Made by a program: the position numbers and the translations under genes
Shown: positions 41,962 through 52,393 of the stretch, one piece after another
Numbering within the stretch: position 1 is the first letter of the stretch
Layout of the letters: each line of letters opens with the position of its first letter
Assembly (NCBI RefSeq): GCF_018494085.1
Contig: NZ_JABBFP010000007.1
Span: 62,001 to 126,000, forward strand
DNA length: 64,000 nt
Direction: 5' to 3'
DNA from: Rosenbergiella collisarenosi
Lineage (GTDB): Bacteria > Pseudomonadota > Gammaproteobacteria > Enterobacterales > Enterobacteriaceae
Notes under the pieces: generated by a model
Told to the model about the DNA's origin: nothing
Database searches by the model: none
Seen by the model: the letters and a program-made list of their open reading frames with translations, nothing else

Positions 41962-42162
41962 TACACCCAACTTGTAAAAAAACTATCACTGATAAGACGC
42001 AAACTGAGAGTCCAAGAATAAAGATCAGTTCGAAAAAAAATAAAAAAGCACAAAAAAATAAGAAAAAAACTCAAAACCCTCAGGCTAAATGAATAAATGT
42101 ATATTCAGTGACTCGCTTTACTTCGCCTAACGTGAGGAGAGTATGAACCGATAGGGTGCACG
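41962..42162. other. eptB-yiaF divergent spacer, AT-rich part
   Basis: Part of the 329 bases between the divergent genes eptB and yiaF. It contains A-rich tracts at about 42034-42080 and, at 42134-42152, a strong Shine-Dalgarno-like GAGGAGAG followed by ATGAACCGATAG, a three-codon frame. The remainder up to yiaF is listed as a possible small ORF. No promoter boxes were placed with confidence. Confidence 0.4.
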
Positions 42163-42273
42163 ATGACTAATTTTTCATGTAATTTTCGTATTGCCCCGTT
42201 GGCGTTGACGACTGTTTGCTCTATTCTACTCACCATGCACTTGAGATACCTCAGAGGCTGCAAACCGATTTAA
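42163..42273 (+). CDS. Possible small protein ORF upstream of yiaF
   Basis: 36 codons plus stop, ATG at 42163 with AGGG six bases upstream. The product has a hydrophobic central part (LALTTVCSILLTMHL) and three cysteines, then a basic end. The stop lies 17 bases before the yiaF ATG, so the two could be cotranscribed. No homologue is recalled. It could equally be chance open frame in a leader; nothing but the ribosome binding site and spacing supports it. Confidence 0.25.
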   Translation: MTNFSCNFRIAPLALTTVCSILLTMHLRYLRGCKPI

Positions 42274-42290
42274 TACAGGAGTTGTAATCA

Positions 42291-42998
42291 ATGACATCAG
42301 GACTTTCACAGATGATAAAAAAAGCAGGTGGGTTAATTGCGTTACTGATGGTGATGTGCCAACTCACTGCCTGTGGCGATAAAGATGCGGATCAACGTAA
42401 AGCGTTTGGCGATTTCCTACAAAACACCGTGATGCGTAGCGGCACTCAGCTGCCTGCTCTTAGTGAGAACCAGAAAAAATTGTTCGGAAACTACGTCGGC
42501 GACTATGCAATTCTGTATGGCTTTTCACAGCAGCTTACTCGAGCTTTAAATGATGGTATCCGTCCTGTTACTGACCAGCTGTCCGCTATTCATACTCCGC
42601 AAGATTATTTAACGCAACGCGATGGACTGCGCCAAGCGGGCGGTGCTCTAAACGTCGTGTCTCAGCAAGTGCAAAATGCACGTAATTTAGCGGACAGCAG
42701 CAAAACCTCGTTGAAGCTCCCAGAAGATCTACAAAAAGTCTATGAAGACGCTTACAAGAAGACTGTAACGACACCTGCTGATAACCTGCAGCCGCTTTTA
42801 CCTGAATTACAGGCATTAACGCAAGCCGTGTTAGATACAGCAGACTTCTTACAGGCTCAAGATTCACGCCTAAGCTTCAATAACAATGCGGTCCAGTTCC
42901 CAACTCAAGACCAAGTCAATCAATACAACACGTTAGTGGGTAATATCAGTAGCCACGTGAATGCTCTGACCCAAGCTAAAGGATTAATTCAGCAATAA
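42291..42998 (+). CDS. yiaF: DUF3053 lipoprotein YiaF
   Basis: 235 aa. A hydrophobic N-terminus ends in the lipobox LTAC (cysteine at 28) followed by GDKDADQRKAF, and the family block FLQNTVMRSGTQLP matches E. coli YiaF. The rest is helical with VVTTPADNLQPLLP-type conserved segments. Asp at +3 or nearby after the cysteine (CGDK) would place the sorting signal at Gly-Asp, so membrane location is uncertain. GGAG nine bases before the ATG. Function unknown. It is cotranscribed with nothing obvious; yibL follows 89 bases later. Confidence 0.88.
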   Translation: MTSGLSQMIKKAGGLIALLMVMCQLTACGDKDADQRKAFGDFLQNTVMRSGTQLPALSENQKKLFGNYVGDYAILYGFSQQLTRALNDGIRPVTDQLSAIHTPQDYLTQRDGLRQAGGALNVVSQQVQNARNLADSSKTSLKLPEDLQKVYEDAYKKTVTTPADNLQPLLPELQALTQAVLDTADFLQAQDSRLSFNNNAVQFPTQDQVNQYNTLVGNISSHVNALTQAKGLIQQ

Positions 42999-43087
42999 TC
43001 GCCCTGTCGTAGGTGGAATCTACTCCACCTACGCTGTCCCCAGCACTTTTTTCGTGTATCCTGTCTCAAAGTAGAAAGGAGCCCATC

Positions 43088-43450
43088 ATGAAAGACCCTA
43101 TCAAGGCTGAAATTAAACGTCTCAGCGATCAACTCGACAGTATCAACCATAAATCGCAACCCGTATTAGAAAGCGGTAATGTGGAAAAACTTGGCGAGAT
43201 GATGAAAGAAAAACAGACTATCGAGGAAGAACTTCAGCGTTTGCGTGAAGAGCACACTGCCGGTCTGAGCAAAGAAGCACAAAAACTGCAGAAGCTTGGT
43301 TTTCAGCGCGCAATTACGAAAAAAGAGCAGGCTGATATGGGAGCATTGAAGAAACGTGTTCGCGGTATTATTGTCGTTCACCCAATGACTGCGCTAGGCC
43401 GTGAAATGGGCCTAGAGACGGTAACAGGCTTTGCCCGCGAGCAGTTCTAA
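43088..43450 (+). CDS. yibL: Ribosome-associated protein YibL
   Basis: 120 aa, charged and helical with a long coiled coil in the first half ([26 protein letters not shown]) and the C-terminal block [17 protein letters not shown] that is typical of E. coli YibL (DUF2810), reported to co-purify with ribosomes. The ATG at 43088 has AAAGGAG six bases upstream. The frame is open back to 43013, but that extension is not family-like. Confidence 0.9.
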   Translation: MKDPIKAEIKRLSDQLDSINHKSQPVLESGNVEKLGEMMKEKQTIEEELQRLREEHTAGLSKEAQKLQKLGFQRAITKKEQADMGALKKRVRGIIVVHPMTALGREMGLETVTGFAREQF

Positions 43451-43462
43451 TTTTTGTGCTGA

Positions 43463-43490
43463 TAGGAGAACCCGTTCTCGGCTTCTCCTA
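43463..43490. terminator. Inverted repeat between yibL and the VirK-family gene
   Basis: Stem TAGGAGAA / TTCTCCTA with a 12-base loop that can pair further (CCCG with CGGG-like bases). It lies 12 bases after yibL and five bases after the VirK-family stop on the other strand. It lacks a good T run on either side, so termination is only likely, not certain. Confidence 0.45.
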
Positions 43491-43495
43491 CTCGG

Positions 43496-44437
43496 TTACT
43501 CTGCGGCTTTCACATCAATTTGTTGTTGTAAGTCGTCTAATAACTGATAGCGTCTGCGATATTCCGCGCGTTTCTTACTGGCGATGTCTTCGATACTTTT
43601 TCGAGGCTGATTCAACGGTAGCAAAAACAGCTTATTCGACTGCTCTTCCCCACCCAACGTCGTCCAAAATTCATTATAACGTGCATGAATCTGCTCGCGC
43701 TTACTAAAGCGATAACGAAGCTCTTTGACGAAGATATGAGAGTTATCGCCGACTGCGCAAATTTGTGTGAGATGACAGGCTCTGGCAATCAACATAATCG
43801 CTTCGAGTAACAGCCGCTTAGGAAAGAGTCCCTCACAAGCTTTCGTTGCATCACGAATGATATTTTGGTCGAGGTGACGGCCTGGGCCTTGTAGCCCTGC
43901 GATGATAACACTAGGCTGATGCTGGTAATCGGCCAAAGAGAAACTAAGACTCGTAATATCCTCAGTACGAAAGCGAAAGAGTAAGGTCAATTCACCCTCG
44001 CGGTCAAAAATCGCGGGTACGCAATAAATCTCAATAGGTTCATCGTTCTTTCCCAACCAGCTTAAGAGTGGTTTATCGCGACGTTGTCCCGCTAAAAAAG
44101 CCGTAAGTTCGCTCTGTCCGAGCTGTTCAATACGCTGGTAATGAGAAATGATTTTTTCGGCGCGTTGTGAGGCACTCAAGCCACCGATTAGATAAGGTCG
44201 ATGGATCTTGGCAGGAATAATGCCATGGGTTTCGATGACTCGAGGAAAGTCAGTTAATCGTGTCAACGAGGTCAGATAGCGGTAACTCACTAACGGCGAA
44301 CAGACGCTGCGAAAAATAAATTTATTATAAAAGCGTCCACGCTTCCAAGCCCGATGTGGCTTGTATTTACGCAGAAGCAAATCGACCATAAGTTGCTTGT
44401 GAGTAAGGGGCTTGTTCGAAGAGATCGAAGTAGACAT
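43496..44437 (-). CDS. VirK/YbjX family protein (DUF535)
   Basis: 313 aa of the DUF535 family with HGIIPAKIHRPYLIGGLSASQRAEKI, GREGELTLLFRFRTEDI-like EGELTLLFRF and GLQGPGRH. Relatives are E. coli YbjX and Salmonella VirK, linked to resistance to host peptides and virulence, though the biochemical role is unknown. No signal peptide or membrane helix is evident. It stands alone, convergent with yibL and upstream-adjacent to the sodA terminator. Which of YbjX or VirK it is cannot be decided. Confidence 0.8.
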   Translation of the reverse strand: MSTSISSNKPLTHKQLMVDLLLRKYKPHRAWKRGRFYNKFIFRSVCSPLVSYRYLTSLTRLTDFPRVIETHGIIPAKIHRPYLIGGLSASQRAEKIISHYQRIEQLGQSELTAFLAGQRRDKPLLSWLGKNDEPIEIYCVPAIFDREGELTLLFRFRTEDITSLSFSLADYQHQPSVIIAGLQGPGRHLDQNIIRDATKACEGLFPKRLLLEAIMLIARACHLTQICAVGDNSHIFVKELRYRFSKREQIHARYNEFWTTLGGEEQSNKLFLLPLNQPRKSIEDIASKKRAEYRRRYQLLDDLQQQIDVKAAE

Positions 44438-44530
44438 AGGTCTCTCTAAGGCTAAATAATGAGTGTTGAGTCGATTTTATGTCTAATTGACTAAACTTGT
44501 ACTAAATAAAATGCGATAAAGACTAAAAAA

Positions 44531-44569
44531 TAAAAAACCTCATAGCCTACGCTAGGAGGCTATGAGGTT
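44531..44569 (-). terminator. Terminator of sodA
   Basis: 13-base perfect stem AACCTCATAGCCT / AGGCTATGAGGTT (44536-44548 with 44557-44569) with an eight-base loop, followed on the minus strand by a T-rich run. It begins 16 bases after the sodA stop. Confidence 0.93.
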
Positions 44570-44585
44570 GAACGAGATACGTGGC

Positions 44586-45203
44586 TTATTTTACGTTAGC
44601 AAAACGCGCAGCAGCTTCGTCCCAGTTTACAACGTTCCAGAACGCCTTGATGTAATCAGGACGTTTGTTTTGATATTTCAGGTAGTAAGCGTGTTCCCAG
44701 ACATCGAGGCCCACGATAGGAGTCCCTGATGCGCCAGAGATTGCTTCACCCATTAATGGACTATCTTGGTTAGCCGTTGAAACGACGGCAAGCTTATCGC
44801 CCTTTTTAACCAGCCACGCCCAGCCTGAGCCGAAGCGCGTTGCCGCCGCTTTTTCGAACTCTTCTTGGAACTTCTCCACGCTACCGAAATCTTTTTCGAT
44901 TACCGCTTTTAAGTCACCTTGCAGAGTCGTGCCGGTTTTCAGGCCTTTCCAGAAGAAGCTATGGTTTGCGTGGCCGCCTGCGTTGTTACGTAATACGACT
45001 TTCTTATCAGCAGGGACTTTATCTAATTGCGTGATCAGCTCTTCTACCGGCAGATCGGCAAACGGCGTGCCTTCGAGGGCAGCGTTAGCATTATTTACAT
45101 AAGTCTGGTGATGTTTAGTATGATGAATTTCCATCGTTTCTTTATCGAAATGTGGTTCTAACGCATCATAAGCATACGGCAGGGATGGCAGTGAATAACT
45201 CAT
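44586..45203 (-). CDS. sodA: Manganese superoxide dismutase
   Basis: 205 aa (E. coli 206). It converts superoxide to oxygen and peroxide. Metal ligands His27, His81, Asp167 and His171 are intact, and Gly77 with Gln146 (NQDSPL) is the manganese-type pattern. The ATG at 45203 has GGAGAGG before it; a short in-frame extension to 45218 covers that site and is rejected. Its upstream 231 bases hold a TATAAT box (45273-45278, minus strand) with a poor -35, fitting activator-dependent control. Confidence 0.97.
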   Translation of the reverse strand: MSYSLPSLPYAYDALEPHFDKETMEIHHTKHHQTYVNNANAALEGTPFADLPVEELITQLDKVPADKKVVLRNNAGGHANHSFFWKGLKTGTTLQGDLKAVIEKDFGSVEKFQEEFEKAAATRFGSGWAWLVKKGDKLAVVSTANQDSPLMGEAISGASGTPIVGLDVWEHAYYLKYQNKRPDYIKAFWNVVNWDEAAARFANVK

Positions 45204-45434
45204 GTTCAACCTCTCCAATTAAGTGTTTATCATACAGTGTCATTAGATAGAAACTGCTCAGACTGTCCATCCATTATAGTTAAATAATTGATCTGGAAAA
45301 GAAGAAACAATGCCCTACAGTTTACAAGGTTTATACTACTTTATTGGTATGCACTCATGTTATACGACAATAGCCGATGTTCACTGCATTTAGGGACTAG
45401 CGCTGATTATTATTAATAATGACTATGGGTAGAC

Positions 45435-46238
45435 TTATTTGTACTTAACCTCACTGACTATCCTCTGAGGATGGGTATAGATAATCGCACGCGTTCCCCG
45501 GCTAAAGCCTACCAGGGTTAGCCCATACTCCTGAGCGATATCAACCGCCCTCTGGGTTGCTGCCGAGGCCGCACAGAGAATTTCAACACCGCAACTAATC
45601 GCTTTCTGCACCATCTCATAACTCGCTCGGCTAGAGATCAGTACCCCCCCTTCAGATCCCCAGTCAGCGGTGGCTCTAGCTCCGAGTAGTTTATCTAGCG
45701 CGACGTGTCGCCCAATATCTTCATAGCCTGCCTGCACCTTGCCGGCAGTATCTAGCCATCCCGCTACGTGTGTACACGCCGTTTGTCGGCCAATTGGCTG
45801 CAGATCTTTTAGCTGTTTGAGGGCGATATCGAGGGATGATAACGCGAGGGTTTGTGTATAGGGTAAATGGTGTTTCGGTTGGCTAAGCATGTCGAGCTGC
45901 TCGGTGCCACAAAGACCACATCCTGTACGTCCAGCTAACGTTCTACGATGCTGTTTAAGTGCCATAAAGCAGCTACTGGCCAGCTCTATATGCACTTCTA
46001 TACCCAATCGGTGCGCGGTGAGAGAGATACCGTAGATTTGTTCCGGACGGTCAATGATCCCTTCGGATAATGAAAACCCTATCGCAAAGGCTTCTAACGC
46101 ATCGGGAGTACACATCATCACGACATGAGAAATGCCGTTATAAACCAGGGCGACCGCAACCTCTTCAGCGAGAATATCGTCCTGCCTCTTAATTCCAGTC
46201 GGTGACCATTCAGCAACAGAAAACGTTTTCATTGTCAT
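45435..46238 (-). CDS. fdhD: Sulfur carrier protein FdhD
   Basis: 267 aa. It passes sulfur from IscS to the molybdenum cofactor so that formate dehydrogenases become active. The blocks [25 protein letters not shown]-like [22 protein letters not shown] (with the functional CxxC) and [13 protein letters not shown] are present. GAGGG lies seven bases before the first ATG (MTMK); the ATG two codons later is an alternative. No formate dehydrogenase lies in the window. A glyS terminator ends directly at its ribosome binding site. Confidence 0.95.
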   Translation of the reverse strand: MTMKTFSVAEWSPTGIKRQDDILAEEVAVALVYNGISHVVMMCTPDALEAFAIGFSLSEGIIDRPEQIYGISLTAHRLGIEVHIELASSCFMALKQHRRTLAGRTGCGLCGTEQLDMLSQPKHHLPYTQTLALSSLDIALKQLKDLQPIGRQTACTHVAGWLDTAGKVQAGYEDIGRHVALDKLLGARATADWGSEGGVLISSRASYEMVQKAISCGVEILCAASAATQRAVDIAQEYGLTLVGFSRGTRAIIYTHPQRIVSEVKYK

Positions 46239-46250
46239 CTTTCAGCCCTC

Positions 46251-46280
46251 AAAAAAAAGCCCGAAGAATTTCTTCGGGCT
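46251..46280 (-). terminator. Terminator between glyS and fdhD
   Basis: Ten-base perfect stem AGCCCGAAGA / TCTTCGGGCT (46258-46267 with 46271-46280) with a three-base loop, followed on the minus strand by eight Ts, then at once GAGGG, the fdhD Shine-Dalgarno sequence. Confidence 0.95.
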
Positions 46281-46301
46281 CGGTCATCCTATCGATACTC
46301 G

Positions 46302-48371
46302 CTATTGAAGCAGCGAGATATCGGCAACTTGTAGAAAGAGTTCCCGTAATTTCGCGAGTAGCGTTAGGCGATTTACACGTATAGCCTGATCTTCCGCGTT
46401 AACCATCACTTGTTCGAAAAAGTTATCTATCGCTTCGCGTAGTTGTGCGAGTTCGATAAGCGCCTCTTGGTAGCGTCCTTGTTCGAAATAAGGCTGTAGT
46501 TTGCTATTCAGTGCGCTTACATAAGTGGCTAATTTAATCTCCGCATTCTCTTTAAGCAGAGAGGCTTGCACGGCAGTATCGAGCGCTACGTCTGATTTCG
46601 CTAAGATATTCGAGACGCGCTTATTAGCAGCCGAAAGACTTTCCGCCTCAGGTAGAGTACGGAAATGGGAAACCGCTTTCATACGGGCATCAAAGTCTGC
46701 GGGGCGAGTCGGTCGACGGGCCAAAACGGCTTGGATGGTATCAACGCTATGCCCCTCTTCGAGGTACCAGCTTCTAAACCGTCCTAACATAAAGTCGATA
46801 ACCTCTTCGGTCACCGCGCTATTAGTGAGTTTATCGCCATATAATTTCACTGTCTCTTCTGTCAGAGACTGAAGATCCAGCGGTAAATCCTTCTCGACGA
46901 TAATGCGTAACACGCCCAGTGCGGCGCGGCGCAATGCGAAGGGGTCTTTATCGCCTTTCGGGTGCTGACCAATACCGAATATGCCTGCCAACGTATCCAT
47001 TTTATCGGCAATCGCCAATGCACAAGCGACTAGACTTGACGGTAGTGCGTCACCCGCAAAGCGAGGCTGGTACTGTTCATTCAATGCTACCGCGACATCT
47101 TCCGCTTCACCGTCGTGGCGCGCATAGTGCATCCCCATGATGCCTTGTGTATCCGTGAACTCGCACACCATGTTGGTCATTAAATCGCATTTTGATAGTA
47201 ACCCCGCGCGCGTGGCATGCGTGACATCGGCCCCGATTTGACCGGCAATCCAGCCCGCGAGCGCTTGAATACGATCAGTCTTATCGCGTAACGTTCCTAA
47301 TTGCTTTTGAAAGAGGACCGTTTCTAAACGAGGCAGTTGGTCGTCTAGGCGGACTTTACGGTCGGCATTAAAGAAAAACTCGGCATCGGCTAAACGCGGG
47401 CGTACGACCTTTTCATTACCAGAAATGATTTGATACGGATCGCTCGACTCGATATTCGTCACAAAGATAAAGTGTGACAGGAGTTCGCCCTGTGCAGAAT
47501 AGACCGGAAAATATTTCTGGTCGCCTTTCATTGTGTGGACTAACGCCTCTTTCGGCACGGCTAAGAACTTCTGTTCGAACTGCGCGGTAAGGACGATTGG
47601 CCACTCCACCAGTGAGGTGACCTCTTCGAGTAGGCTATCACTCAGATCCGCAATGCCCCCTACTTGTAAGGCGGCAGCCTTAGCACCTGATTCGATCAGC
47701 GCTTTACGCGTAGCGTAATCGGCTATCACCTTACCACGCTCGGCGAGGATAGTAGGATACTGGTCGGCGTGCGCAATCTCGAAGGTACTTTCCCCCATGA
47801 AACGATGTCCACGCAGAGTCCGTCCTGAGGCGATCCCCAAAATAGTGGCAGGTAACACGTCGGCACCTAACAGTAAGGTTACGGTATGCACTGGGCGAAC
47901 GAACTGTTCACTGCTGGCCCCCCACCGCATGAGCTTAGGAACCGGTAGCTTAGCTAAGACTTTTGCGACCATTTCTGGTAACAACGCAGCCGCTGATTCG
48001 CCTGCGACTTGCGCCCGGTATACCAGCCACTCGCCTTTATCTGTGACTAAACGGTCAGCTTGCTCAACCGTAATCCCATTACCGCGCGCCCAGCCTTGCG
48101 CCGCTTTCGTCACATTCCCTTCGCTATCAAACGCCGCACTTAAGGCAGGGCCGCGTTTTTCGACGACACGATCCGCTTGCTTGGCGCCAAGGTTCAGTAC
48201 CTTAACCGCAAGGCGACGCGGGGTCGCATACCATTCAACCTGTTGGTGAGAAAGCCCAGCCGTATCGATTTCTTGCGTGAGCTGATCGGCAAATGCCTGA
48301 GCCAGTTGGCGCAGGGCTTTAGGTGGTAGTTCTTCAGTACCGATTTCTACCAGAAAAGTATTGTCGCTCAT
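46302..48371 (-). CDS. glyS: Glycyl-tRNA synthetase beta subunit
   Basis: 689 aa, the E. coli length. It pairs with GlyQ in the alpha2beta2 bacterial enzyme that charges tRNA-Gly. It begins [20 protein letters not shown] and contains the HD-like [18 protein letters not shown] and the C-terminal anticodon-binding helices. GGGG precedes the ATG by several bases. It starts nine bases after glyQ and is followed by the terminator at 46251-46280. Confidence 0.97.
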   Translation of the reverse strand: MSDNTFLVEIGTEELPPKALRQLAQAFADQLTQEIDTAGLSHQQVEWYATPRRLAVKVLNLGAKQADRVVEKRGPALSAAFDSEGNVTKAAQGWARGNGITVEQADRLVTDKGEWLVYRAQVAGESAAALLPEMVAKVLAKLPVPKLMRWGASSEQFVRPVHTVTLLLGADVLPATILGIASGRTLRGHRFMGESTFEIAHADQYPTILAERGKVIADYATRKALIESGAKAAALQVGGIADLSDSLLEEVTSLVEWPIVLTAQFEQKFLAVPKEALVHTMKGDQKYFPVYSAQGELLSHFIFVTNIESSDPYQIISGNEKVVRPRLADAEFFFNADRKVRLDDQLPRLETVLFQKQLGTLRDKTDRIQALAGWIAGQIGADVTHATRAGLLSKCDLMTNMVCEFTDTQGIMGMHYARHDGEAEDVAVALNEQYQPRFAGDALPSSLVACALAIADKMDTLAGIFGIGQHPKGDKDPFALRRAALGVLRIIVEKDLPLDLQSLTEETVKLYGDKLTNSAVTEEVIDFMLGRFRSWYLEEGHSVDTIQAVLARRPTRPADFDARMKAVSHFRTLPEAESLSAANKRVSNILAKSDVALDTAVQASLLKENAEIKLATYVSALNSKLQPYFEQGRYQEALIELAQLREAIDNFFEQVMVNAEDQAIRVNRLTLLAKLRELFLQVADISLLQ

Positions 48372-48380
48372 CCCTACCCC

Positions 48381-49292
48381 TTATTTATTTTTATTACACA
48401 TTGGGAAGCCAAGGGCTTCACGTGAAGCGTAGTACGCTTCGGCCACTGCTTTCGTTAGGGTCCGGATACGCAGGATATAGCGTTGGCGTTCGGTTACCGA
48501 AATCGCCTTACGAGCATCTAACAGGTTAAAGCAATGTGCCGCTTTGAGGATCCGCTCATAGGCAGGAAGCGGCAACGGTGTATCGAGAGCCAGCAGGTGT
48601 TGCGCCTCTTTTTCATGCTGTTCAAAACAGCTAAAGAGGAAATCAACATCCGCATGTTCGAAGTTATAGGTCGATTGCTCCACCTCGTTTTGATGGAAAA
48701 CGTCGCCGTAAGTCGTTTTACCCAGCGGGCCATCGCTCCACACGAGATCATAAACGCTATCGACCCCTTGGATATACATCGCCAAGCGTTCTAATCCGTA
48801 GGTAATTTCGCCTGTCACCGGCTTACACTCTAGGCCACCCACTTGTTGGAAGTAGGTAAACTGCGTGACTTCCATACCATTTAGCCAGATTTCCCAACCT
48901 AGACCCCAAGCGCCAAGCGTTGGGTTTTCCCAGTTATCTTCTACGAAGCGGATATCATGGATAGTAGGGTCGAGGCCTAACGCTTTTAATGAGCCAAGGT
49001 AGAGTTCTTGGATATTATCGGGCGAGGGTTTGATCACCACTTGGAACTGGTAATAGTGCTGTAGTCGGTTAGGGTTTTCGCCGTAGCGGCCATCGGTCGG
49101 ACGACGGGAGGGCTGGACATAGGCCGACGCCATAGGTTCTGGCCCTAACGCGCGCAGACAAGTCATTGGATGAGAGGTGCCAGCGCCAACTTCCATATCC
49201 AAAGGCTGGATAATAGTACAGCCCTGATTCGCCCAGTAATCCTGTAGTGTCAGGATCAGTCCTTGAAAGGTTTTGGTATCAAACTTTTGCAT
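48381..49292 (-). CDS. glyQ: Glycyl-tRNA synthetase alpha subunit
   Basis: 303 aa. Class II catalytic subunit forming glycyl-adenylate. The N-terminus [18 protein letters not shown], the motif [22 protein letters not shown] (motif 2 region) and the [19 protein letters not shown] end are diagnostic. It is first in glyQS. A TATACT box lies at 49333-49338 on the minus strand, about 41 bases upstream of the start, with a weak -35. Confidence 0.97.
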   Translation of the reverse strand: MQKFDTKTFQGLILTLQDYWANQGCTIIQPLDMEVGAGTSHPMTCLRALGPEPMASAYVQPSRRPTDGRYGENPNRLQHYYQFQVVIKPSPDNIQELYLGSLKALGLDPTIHDIRFVEDNWENPTLGAWGLGWEIWLNGMEVTQFTYFQQVGGLECKPVTGEITYGLERLAMYIQGVDSVYDLVWSDGPLGKTTYGDVFHQNEVEQSTYNFEHADVDFLFSCFEQHEKEAQHLLALDTPLPLPAYERILKAAHCFNLLDARKAISVTERQRYILRIRTLTKAVAEAYYASREALGFPMCNKNK

Positions 49293-49419
49293 TGTGAGTT
49301 CCGCACGCGATACGCTAAAAAAAGTGGAGGCTAGTATACCCTCTGGCTGTAAGATATGCAGCCGTAAATCCTTAGCAAATGCGGTCGAAACTCAACAATC
49401 CAGTAACCTACAGCGAGTT

Positions 49420-49800
49420 TTAAGCTGGGCTATACAATCCACAGAGCTTATTGCCGAAGGGATCGCGTAAGTAGGCAAGATACAGTTCTCGCTGTCCCAC
49501 GGTGCGTAATCCTGGAGGCGATTCTATCGCGCTTCCCCCTGCATGAGAACCAACGCTATGCCATTGATTTACCGCATCTTCACTCGGTAACGCCCAGCCG
49601 ATAGTTCCGCCATTAGCACCGGTAGCCGCTTCGCCGTTTATCGGTGGCGTGACGAGAAACATTTGTTGCCCTTTGATGTAGTACAGACGACCCTTGTCAT
49701 CCTCACCCTGTGCATCTGCACCAATAACCGTAAACAATGCATCGTAGAACTTTTTTGATACTGCAATATCGTCGGAACCGACCATAACGTGACTAAACAT
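49420..49800 (-). CDS. VOC-fold glyoxalase/bleomycin-resistance family protein
   Basis: 126 aa, one glyoxalase-like domain (VOC fold) with MFSHVMVGSDDIAVSKKFYDAL at the start and LAYLRDPFGNKLCGLY at the end. Such proteins bind a metal and act on varied small molecules; the substrate cannot be read from the sequence. The ATG at 49800 follows GAGAGAGG; the longer frame to 49920 runs into the fumarase gene. It lies 49 bases after the fumarase stop on the same strand and may be cotranscribed. Confidence 0.85.
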   Translation of the reverse strand: MFSHVMVGSDDIAVSKKFYDALFTVIGADAQGEDDKGRLYYIKGQQMFLVTPPINGEAATGANGGTIGWALPSEDAVNQWHSVGSHAGGSAIESPPGLRTVGQRELYLAYLRDPFGNKLCGLYSPA

Positions 49801-49849
49801 GGTGACCTCTCTCGTGAGCAATAAGGCGCGCAAAGCACGCCTGGTGGTT

Positions 49850-51502
49850 TTAGCCTTTAATCGCACAGCCCTGGCATTTGTTGTTCTGAATATTTTGGAA
49901 GAAATCGTTGCCTTTATCATCGACCAAAATGAACGCCGGGAAATCAGTGACCTCGATTTTCCAAATAGCTTCCATACCCAGTTCAGGATAGGCTACGCAG
50001 TCTAATTTGGTAATACTTTGTTGAGCGAGCACCGCAGCAGGTCCCCCGATACTCCCTAAATAGAAGCCACCATGTTTATGACACGCATCGGTGACTTGCT
50101 GGCTACGATTGCCTTTCGCCAGCATGATCATGCTGCCGCCGTTCGCTTGTAGCTGATCGACATAGGAATCCATCCGTCCTGCGGTAGTTGGTCCCAAGGA
50201 TCCGGAAGCATAGCCTTCAGGAGTCTTTGCCGGCCCTGCGTAGTAAATGGGATGATCTTTCACGTATTGCGGGAGGGGTTCCCCGCTGTCGAGTAACTCT
50301 TTTAATTTCGCATGTGCGATATCACGCGCAACAATAATTGTGCCTGAAAGCGAGAGCCGCGTAGAGACCGGGTACTGCGCAAGCTGTGCCAAGATCTCGC
50401 TCATCGGGCGATTCAGGTCGATACTCACCACATCGCCTTCGCCTTGTCGACGCAGTGCTTCTGGGATGAATCGTCCGGGGTTAGCTTCCAGTTTTTCGAT
50501 CCAAATTCCTTTGCGGTTAATCTTTGCCTTGATATTACGGTCAGCAGAGCATGAAACGCCCATTCCGATAGGGCAGGAGGCACCATGTCGTGGTAGGCGA
50601 ATAACACGGATATCATGGGCAAAATATTTACCGCCAAATTGCGCGCCTATCCCTAGGTTCTGGGCCGCCTCTAATAATTCTTGTTCGAGTTGATGGTCAC
50701 GAAATGCTTGCCCATGCTCGTTACCTGTCGCCGGTAAGTTATCGTAATAATGAGCCGAGGCGAGTTTAACGGTTTTTAGCGTGGCTTCCGCAGAGGTTCC
50801 ACCAATCACAAACGCGATATGGTACGGAGGGCAGGCAGAGGTGCCTAGACTACGCATCTTCTCTACCAAATAGTCCTTGAGTTTACCTGGCGACAACAAC
50901 GCCTTGGTTTCTTGGAATAAGTAAGTTTTATTCGCGGAACCGCCCCCTTTGGCCATGCAAAGGAATTTGTACTCGTCGCCATCAACGCTATAGAGGTCGA
51001 TCTGCGCAGGGAGGTTCGTGCCGGTGTTCACTTCTTTATACATATCGAGTGGTGCATTCTGCGAATAGCGGAGGTTGTCTTCGGTATAGGTGTTATAGAC
51101 TCCTTGCGCTAACGCGGCTTCGTCGCCCCCCCCGGTCCAGACGGCCTGCCCTTTCTTCCCGACAATAATTGCCGTTCCGGTATCTTGGCACGTTGGCAAT
51201 ATCCCTCGCGCGGCAATTTCGGAGTTACGCAGAAACTGTAAGGCGACATAGCGATCGTTTTCGCTGGCGTCAGGATCATCGAGGATTGCTGCTACCTGCC
51301 GCTGGTGAGACGCACGCAGTAAAAATGATGCGTCATGGAAAGCATGTTGTGCGAGTAAGGTTAGCGCGGCCGGATCGACTTTCAGGATCGATTGGCCTTC
51401 GAACTCCGTCATGGAGACGTGGTCAGTACTCAATAAGTAATAGTCGGTGTTATCTTCTGACAGGGGAAAGGGTTCTTGGAAAAAAAAGGGTTTTGTCGAC
51501 AT
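49850..51502 (-). CDS. fumA: Class I (iron-sulfur) fumarate hydratase
   Basis: 550 aa, very close to E. coli FumA and FumB (548). It interconverts fumarate and malate with an oxygen-sensitive 4Fe-4S cluster. The cluster cysteines are at the E. coli positions: Cys105 (LPTCQDTG), Cys224 (SACPPYH) and Cys318 (GVSCSADR). Whether FumA or FumB regulation applies cannot be decided; no partner such as dcuB is adjacent. The ATG is at 51502. It lies downstream of kdpE with a 221-base spacer that must hold its promoter. Confidence 0.93.
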   Translation of the reverse strand: MSTKPFFFQEPFPLSEDNTDYYLLSTDHVSMTEFEGQSILKVDPAALTLLAQHAFHDASFLLRASHQRQVAAILDDPDASENDRYVALQFLRNSEIAARGILPTCQDTGTAIIVGKKGQAVWTGGGDEAALAQGVYNTYTEDNLRYSQNAPLDMYKEVNTGTNLPAQIDLYSVDGDEYKFLCMAKGGGSANKTYLFQETKALLSPGKLKDYLVEKMRSLGTSACPPYHIAFVIGGTSAEATLKTVKLASAHYYDNLPATGNEHGQAFRDHQLEQELLEAAQNLGIGAQFGGKYFAHDIRVIRLPRHGASCPIGMGVSCSADRNIKAKINRKGIWIEKLEANPGRFIPEALRRQGEGDVVSIDLNRPMSEILAQLAQYPVSTRLSLSGTIIVARDIAHAKLKELLDSGEPLPQYVKDHPIYYAGPAKTPEGYASGSLGPTTAGRMDSYVDQLQANGGSMIMLAKGNRSQQVTDACHKHGGFYLGSIGGPAAVLAQQSITKLDCVAYPELGMEAIWKIEVTDFPAFILVDDKGNDFFQNIQNNKCQGCAIKG

Positions 51503-51723
51503 TCTTCAGCTCACTTTACTTATTATCTGGGCACCCTACTGCGCTCCTTATCTGTGAAGCGTTAGGGCAGACTCACCAGGAAAACATTTGTGATGCGATT
51601 ATTAACATATTTATTACAAATGTCATCCCTGCTCTTTTTCAATTAACCACAGCTTCGCACCAGGTATAGTGATCTTTATCGATAAAAGCGACGATCCTTG
51701 GATTATTTTCGAGCGATAGGCGC

Positions 51724-52392
51724 TTATTCCACAAATCGGTAGCCAATACCATTCTCGGTCAATAGGTGCTGTGGACGGCGTGGATCAGGTTCTAGTTTTT
51801 TACGCAGATGGCCGATATAGACGCGTAAATACTGGCTATCTTCGGCATTTGGCCCCCAGAGTGAGGTCAGGATGAAATGTTGCGTCAGTACCTTACCCGC
51901 ATGGTTAGCGAGCAGTAGCAGAAGCTTGTATTCCATCGCCGTCAGATGCACTCGCTCTCCCGCCCGCTTAACGGTGTGTGCCTGCCTATCGATTTCAATC
52001 TCACCGAATTTTTTTACGTCCTCCACCTCACGCTCGCTCCGGCGTAGCGCGACCCTAACCCGCGCCTGTAACTCACCGACACTAAAGGGTTTCGTCAGGT
52101 AATCATCGGCACCTCGATCCAACGCTGTAATTTTAACTGATTCATCATGACGGGCAGAGAGTACGATTATCGGTTTATCGCTCCATCCGCGAAATTGCTG
52201 GATAAAATCCAAGCCCTCTCCGTCGGGGAGTCCTAAGTCAAGTAACACAAGATCAGGGGGGCGAGCGGCGGCGAGGGCGAGTCCACGGTGTAAGTTCTCT
52301 GCATGAAAGATTTTAATATGGTCGGCGGTAAGCACCCGCTTGAGGTAGCGACCGATTTGTACTTCATCTTCAATAATTAACAGAGTTGTCAT
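51724..52392 (-). CDS. kdpE: KDP operon response regulator KdpE
   Basis: 222 aa, OmpR/PhoB type. Receiver domain with the phosphoacceptor Asp52 in LVLLDLGLPDG and Lys in TKPFS, then a winged-helix DNA-binding domain ending GIGYRFVE. It activates kdpFABC under potassium limitation. It follows kdpD by one base. In the chosen frame its ATG lies directly after the kdpD stop. Confidence 0.97.
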   Translation of the reverse strand: MTTLLIIEDEVQIGRYLKRVLTADHIKIFHAENLHRGLALAAARPPDLVLLDLGLPDGEGLDFIQQFRGWSDKPIIVLSARHDESVKITALDRGADDYLTKPFSVGELQARVRVALRRSEREVEDVKKFGEIEIDRQAHTVKRAGERVHLTAMEYKLLLLLANHAGKVLTQHFILTSLWGPNAEDSQYLRVYIGHLRKKLEPDPRRPQHLLTENGIGYRFVE

Positions 52393-52393
52393 C

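Noticed and set aside
45409-45420. ATTATTAATAAT palindrome near sodA-fdhD, checked as a Fur box
   Set aside because: Only about 11 of 19 positions fit the Fur consensus and AT-rich palindromes are common.
47797-48249. 150-codon plus-strand frame opposite glyS
   Set aside because: Low-complexity antisense shadow; glyS is full length.
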